Source: Nitrososphaeraceae archaeon (GTDB lineage Archaea; Thermoproteota; Nitrososphaeria; Nitrososphaerales; Nitrosopumilaceae). From it: a stretch of DNA of 8,368 nt. A program made the translations under genes and the position numbers. Location: the NCBI GenBank assembly GCA_025922755.1, contig JAICHE010000040.1, positions 1 through 8,368 on the forward strand, in the 5' to 3' direction. This document shows positions 6,266-8,368 of this stretch, piece after piece; positions within the stretch are counted from its first letter, which is position 1; each line of letters opens with the position of its first letter. Under the pieces are notes generated by a model. It was not told the DNA's origin, made no database searches, and worked only from the letters and a program-made list of their open reading frames with translations.

Positions 6266-6295
6266 CTTTCATTCTCTATTCTTTCTAAATTTCAT
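6266..6295 (+). terminator. pyrimidine-rich tract after leuB, possible terminator
   Basis: Immediately after the leuB stop the plus strand is rich in T and C (CTTTCATTCTCTATTCTTTC...). Archaeal RNA polymerase can terminate on U-rich tracts without a hairpin. The tract has no long uninterrupted T-run, so this is a weak call. Confidence 0.3.
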
Positions 6296-6381
6296 AGACT
6301 ACAAAACCTTCGATGGTTACTGCCAAAATAAGTAAAATCATGGTTGTTTATCTATAATAACTTCTGAATCCAATTGAGGTT

Positions 6382-6413
6382 GATAAAATCTTCTCCAAAA
6401 GAGGAATTTTATC
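6382..6413. other. strong hairpin between leuB and the zinc microprotein gene
   Basis: GATAAAAT at 6382-6389 pairs perfectly with ATTTTATC at 6406-6413. After one bulged C, TTCTC pairs with GAGGA (one G-T), closing a CAAAA loop. That is 13 pairs, the most stable inverted repeat I can see in the non-coding parts. The G-U pair is possible only in plus-strand RNA, hinting at a role in the leuB 3' end, but the element also lies 5 bases past the stop of the minus-strand zinc gene and could end that message. Confidence 0.5.
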
Positions 6414-6418
6414 TTACT

Positions 6419-6523
6419 TTAATGCAAGAAGAGATTTCCTAGATGTATGTAGGCACAATCATCTGAGCAAAAGTTTGATTTTTTTGTGGCAAATTCTTCT
6501 CCACAATTTTGGCATTTTGACAT
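6419..6523 (-). CDS. 34-residue zinc-ribbon-like microprotein
   Basis: The minus strand encodes a 34-residue protein from ATG 6523 to TAA. It starts MSKCQNCGEEF, continues with NFCSDDC and ends LGNLFLH. Cysteines at 4, 7, 19 and 23 form CxxC-x11-CxxxC with the FCS motif of small treble-clef zinc fingers such as archaeal DUF2116-type ribbons and TRASH-like domains. The four ligands imply one bound zinc ion. A TTAATT box (6546-6551) is centred about 26 bases before the ATG, the distance for a leaderless message, and a hairpin follows the stop. Proteins of this kind often bind nucleic acid or a protein partner, but nothing here shows the role. The ordered cysteine spacing and well-placed promoter argue for a real gene despite its size. 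Confidence 0.65.
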   Translation of the reverse strand: MSKCQNCGEEFATKKSNFCSDDCAYIHLGNLFLH

Positions 6524-6545
6524 TACTTTTCATTTGATTTTTTGC

Positions 6546-6551
6546 AATTAA
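6546..6551 (-). promoter_or_regulatory. TATA-like box of the zinc microprotein gene
   Basis: Read on the minus strand, CTTAATTG is centred about 26 bases before ATG 6523, consistent with a transcript that starts at or near the start codon. Confidence 0.4.
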
Positions 6552-6637
6552 GCATGTGTTAGTACAAAAACAACATTACATCTTTTGGAATTTCAAATAA
6601 CCTTCTAGTAATTGGAGGGAATCTATTATTGGTGATT

Positions 6638-6666
6638 TTCTAAGCTTGCGTATTGAATTCTAAGCT
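6638..6666. repeat. 9-base direct repeat between the two microprotein genes
   Basis: TTCTAAGCT occurs at 6638-6646 and again at 6658-6666, 20 bases apart (about two helical turns), upstream of the TATA-like box of the plus-strand microprotein gene. This is a possible pair of protein-binding sites. The rest of 6552-6681 holds nothing I can name. Confidence 0.3.
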
Positions 6667-6681
6667 AATTGTCTGATGAGG

Positions 6682-6689
6682 TATTTTAT
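6682..6689 (+). promoter_or_regulatory. TATA-like box of the 29-residue Cys-rich gene
   Basis: TATTTTAT is centred about 26 bases before ATG 6712, giving a leaderless transcript. The ATG that overlaps its end at 6688 leads to a stop after six codons and is not the start. Confidence 0.45.
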
Positions 6690-6711
6690 GAAAAATTTTC
6701 CACATTAAATT

Positions 6712-6801
6712 ATGAAATACAGGTGTTGCAAAAACTGTTCTCGTGCCTCAAAAAAACTACGAGATCCTGGATGCAACTGCAAAAATCACGATGAGGTATA
6801 A
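6712..6801 (+). CDS. 29-residue Cys-rich microprotein
   Basis: A 30-codon frame from ATG 6712 to TAA encodes a basic, Cys-rich peptide beginning MKYRCCKNCSRASKK and containing PGCNCKNH near its end. Cysteines at 5, 6, 9, 21 and 23 plus His26 could bind a metal (CxxxC or CxxC paired with CxC..H). I do not recognise a family. A TATA-like box sits about 26 bases upstream, and the gene is divergent from the other Cys-rich microprotein, sharing 188 bases of control region. It is convergent with the large secreted-protein gene, 42 bases away. Five cysteines in 29 residues is unlikely for random AT-rich DNA, but the small size keeps confidence moderate. Confidence 0.5.
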   Translation: MKYRCCKNCSRASKKLRDPGCNCKNHDEV

Positions 6802-6816
6802 TGATTTGTAAACTCT

Positions 6817-6828
6817 AATAAAAATAAT
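6817..6828 (-). terminator. U-rich tract after the CFI-box gene, possible terminator
   Basis: On the minus strand the sequence ATTATTTTTATT lies 15 bases past the stop of the large minus-strand gene. A T-run in this position fits archaeal U-tract termination. Confidence 0.35.
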
Positions 6829-6843
6829 TTGAAGAATACTTTT

Positions 6844-8368
6844 CTAGATTCTTTTAATGCTTACAAATGCAGCAGCTGGAACTCCTACATACATTCCAAT
6901 ATTTAGAAGAATTAAGCTAATTCCGTATCCTAAAACCTGTACCTCTGAATCCAAATCAACATGATTCAAAATTGATAAACTTGACATCATTGGAGTAATT
7001 GCAATTTTTACTGCTTCCTTAAAGTATGGGTTTTCACGTTCATAATCTGCGATTTGAGGGCTAAATGAATAGTAAAAATCATTGAATCCTGCAATGAATG
7101 CATGGCCTGATTGTGTTTGGAGTAGTTTGTTGTCTCTAATCTCCCTTAACTTTTGAACTTGTGGTGACATCTCAGATCCATAAGTTGCAGTTGCAATTAG
7201 ACATCCTCCTCCAAGCGTGTCTCCAATTTCTGATACTGCTTCTGAACTTTTCTGCTCTACAGTATCTGCAATCTTTTGTCTCTCGTCTTTAGTTTCTTCA
7301 TATGATTCAAATCCTTTTTCATAGGCCTCTTTACCAACATCGACAATAACTTCTCCGGCCTCTTTACCTGTTTCTACAACTAGTTCGCCTGTTTCTTTTC
7401 CTGCCTCTACAATTGCTTGACCTGCTTCAGCAGCTTTGTCTTTCAATTCTGGCTTGGTGTCTTGTTTTATTAGAAAATTCAGTTTACTTTTTTCATCAAC
7501 ATATTGTGCTTCAACCACATAGGTCATCCCATCATCAAAATTATTTTTTGAAGTATCCACATTGAATGCAAATCCCCATGCTGTGTTTTCAAAGTATTCT
7601 GTAGGTTTTGCATCTGGGAGTAGGATTTGAGTCCAAATCATTTCTCCAGTCTCAAGCTCGGTAACTGTCACTTTAACTAATTGATCGTCAATTAGATTGT
7701 CTCCGTATAGATATCCTTGATAAGTTATGATTTCCCCATAATCGATGTTTCTCTTGTCTGCATCCATTGCAATTTGTCCATGCCAGACAAGCGAGAATGG
7801 GATTATCAAAATGTCTCCATAAAGTTTCTGATCGTTTGAAACTGATTTGCATGCAGGTCCAAATTGGGTGGTATCACTTAGAAATCCATCTCGTGTATAT
7901 GTCAGACAAACTCCTACCGTGTCTCCAACTGAGATATTCATGTCATTAGGATCATCTGACCTTAATGACTTTGAGAACTCAATGAAATTTCTTGTACCAT
8001 CATGCTGTGCAGCACCTGCTCCATTTCCCTTTGAATCAATTATCCATTTATCTCCGTCATAGTATCCATCAAATGCATCCCCAATACCGGAAATGCCTCC
8101 AGAGTCATCATTTGCATCCAAAAGGCCATTATGTGAATTGTCAAACATTACTCTCAACTCATCATCCGGAGTCAAAAGATTATCAATAACATACAATCCA
8201 AAATACAAATTCTCTTCATCATTCATCACAAGAAGCATGTCGCTATCAGATTTTCCTCCAAAAACTGGAATGACGTGTGCTCCATCCCATTCTCCAAGAG
8301 ATCTAATGCCATCTATTGTTGCGGTTCCATAACCTGATAGTGGTTCACCGTAATGCGCAAACGCATAA
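6844..8368 (-). CDS. secreted CFI-box-CTERM protein with DOMON/CBM9-like domain, 5' partial
   Basis: The frame is open to the window edge: 43 further codons lie upstream of the ATG at 8238, beginning YAFAHYGEPLSG, which looks like the end of a signal peptide and the mature start. Order of parts, counted from that ATG: a CBM9/DOMON-like beta domain (the upstream TATIDGIRSLGEWDGA through about residue 155) with Cys111 and Cys130 as a possible disulfide; a second beta-rich, Ig-like domain (about 155-258); four 11-residue amphipathic repeats (271-314); a linker; then a CFI-box domain starting GGGCLIATATYGSEMSPQ at 343, with LREIRDNKLL, FNDFYYSFSPQIADY and a hydrophobic end (about 435-460) closed by IKRI. 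DOMON/CBM9 domains bind sugars, heme or other ligands outside the cell. The CFI box is thought to be a processing or sorting domain. Probably exported and anchored at the cell surface; the ligand is unknown. Confidence 0.85.
   Translation of the reverse strand, partial: YAFAHYGEPLSGYGTATIDGIRSLGEWDGAHVIPVFGGKSDSDMLLVMNDEENLYFGLYVIDNLLTPDDELRVMFDNSHNGLLDANDDSGGISGIGDAFDGYYDGDKWIIDSKGNGAGAAQHDGTRNFIEFSKSLRSDDPNDMNISVGDTVGVCLTYTRDGFLSDTTQFGPACKSVSNDQKLYGDILIIPFSLVWHGQIAMDADKRNIDYGEIITYQGYLYGDNLIDDQLVKVTVTELETGEMIWTQILLPDAKPTEYFENTAWGFAFNVDTSKNNFDDGMTYVVEAQYVDEKSKLNFLIKQDTKPELKDKAAEAGQAIVEAGKETGELVVETGKEAGEVIVDVGKEAYEKGFESYEETKDERQKIADTVEQKSSEAVSEIGDTLGGGCLIATATYGSEMSPQVQKLREIRDNKLLQTQSGHAFIAGFNDFYYSFSPQIADYERENPYFKEAVKIAITPMMSSLSILNHVDLDSEVQVLGYGISLILLNIGMYVGVPAAAFVSIKRI
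7297..7428 (-). repeat. four 11-residue amphipathic repeats in the secreted protein
   Basis: Read in frame, EAGQAIVEAGK, ETGELVVETGK and EAGEVIVDVGK follow each other directly, with a weaker fourth copy EAYEKGFESYE. The hendecad period suits a long amphipathic helix of the LEA or right-handed coiled-coil type. At the DNA level the 33-base units have diverged, so the repeat is older than the 54-bp repeat in the aldolase gene. Confidence 0.8.

Noticed and set aside
6313..6357. 14-codon plus-strand frame after leuB
   Set aside because: No ribosome site, no composition signal and no context; expected by chance.
6361..6537. Plus-strand open stretch of 58 codons opposite the zinc microprotein
   Set aside because: It has no ATG at its beginning and is the antisense of the better-supported minus-strand gene.
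7195..7210. GGGC in the secreted protein as a bacterial-type lipobox
   Set aside because: It is about 390 residues into the visible part of the protein, not at a signal-peptide end; it is the start of the CFI-box domain.
7767..8332. Several plus-strand frames inside the secreted-protein gene
   Set aside because: All are antisense to the DOMON-like coding region and show no domain or promoter.

Overview
The window looks like chromosomal DNA from an ammonia-oxidising archaeon of the Nitrosopumilus type (Nitrososphaerota/Thaumarchaeota). This is inferred from the AT-rich composition, the archaeal promoter layout (TATA-like boxes about 26 bases before start codons, giving leaderless or nearly leaderless messages), the resemblance of LeuA and LeuB to archaeal forms as I recall them, and a secreted protein with the CFI-box C-terminal domain common in this group. 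No database search was possible, so the taxon is a judgement. I see no mobile element, CRISPR array, tRNA or rRNA.

Region 1 (1-1288): the 3' part of a class I aldolase of the DhnA/LsrF family runs off the left edge. It ends in an unusual Asn/Lys/Pro/Gln tail encoded by near-perfect 54-bp tandem repeats. It meets, tail to tail and with no base between the stop codons, a small NTF2/SnoaL-like gene on the minus strand.

Region 2 (1289-1494): a divergent control region. It holds a TATA-like box and a palindrome for the minus-strand gene. In front of ilvB it holds TATA-like boxes, a possible 19-codon Leu/Val-rich leader peptide, a small hairpin and an 18-base inverted repeat. I consider this the most interesting part of the window.

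Region 3 (1495-6264): a branched-chain amino acid cluster, ilvB-ilvN-leuA-leuB. IlvB and IlvN form acetohydroxyacid synthase, the first common step to valine, leucine and isoleucine. LeuA and LeuB carry out the first and third steps of the leucine branch. The first three genes are tightly coupled (10-base gap, then an ATGA overlap, both with Shine-Dalgarno-like sequences). leuB follows after 33 bases that contain a well-placed TATA-like box, so it may also be transcribed alone. The genes ilvC, ilvD and leuCD, needed to complete the pathway, are not here.

Region 4 (6265-6843): a stretch that looks intergenic but holds two very small divergent Cys-rich genes that I found by reading: a 34-residue zinc-ribbon-like protein (minus) and a 29-residue Cys-rich protein (plus). 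Each has a TATA-like box about 26 bases upstream. A strong hairpin lies between leuB and the first of these.

Region 5 (6844-8368, minus): most of a large secreted protein, open at the right edge. It has a CBM9/DOMON-like beta domain, a second beta-rich domain, a run of 11-residue amphipathic repeats and the CFI-box C-terminal domain with a terminal hydrophobic segment.
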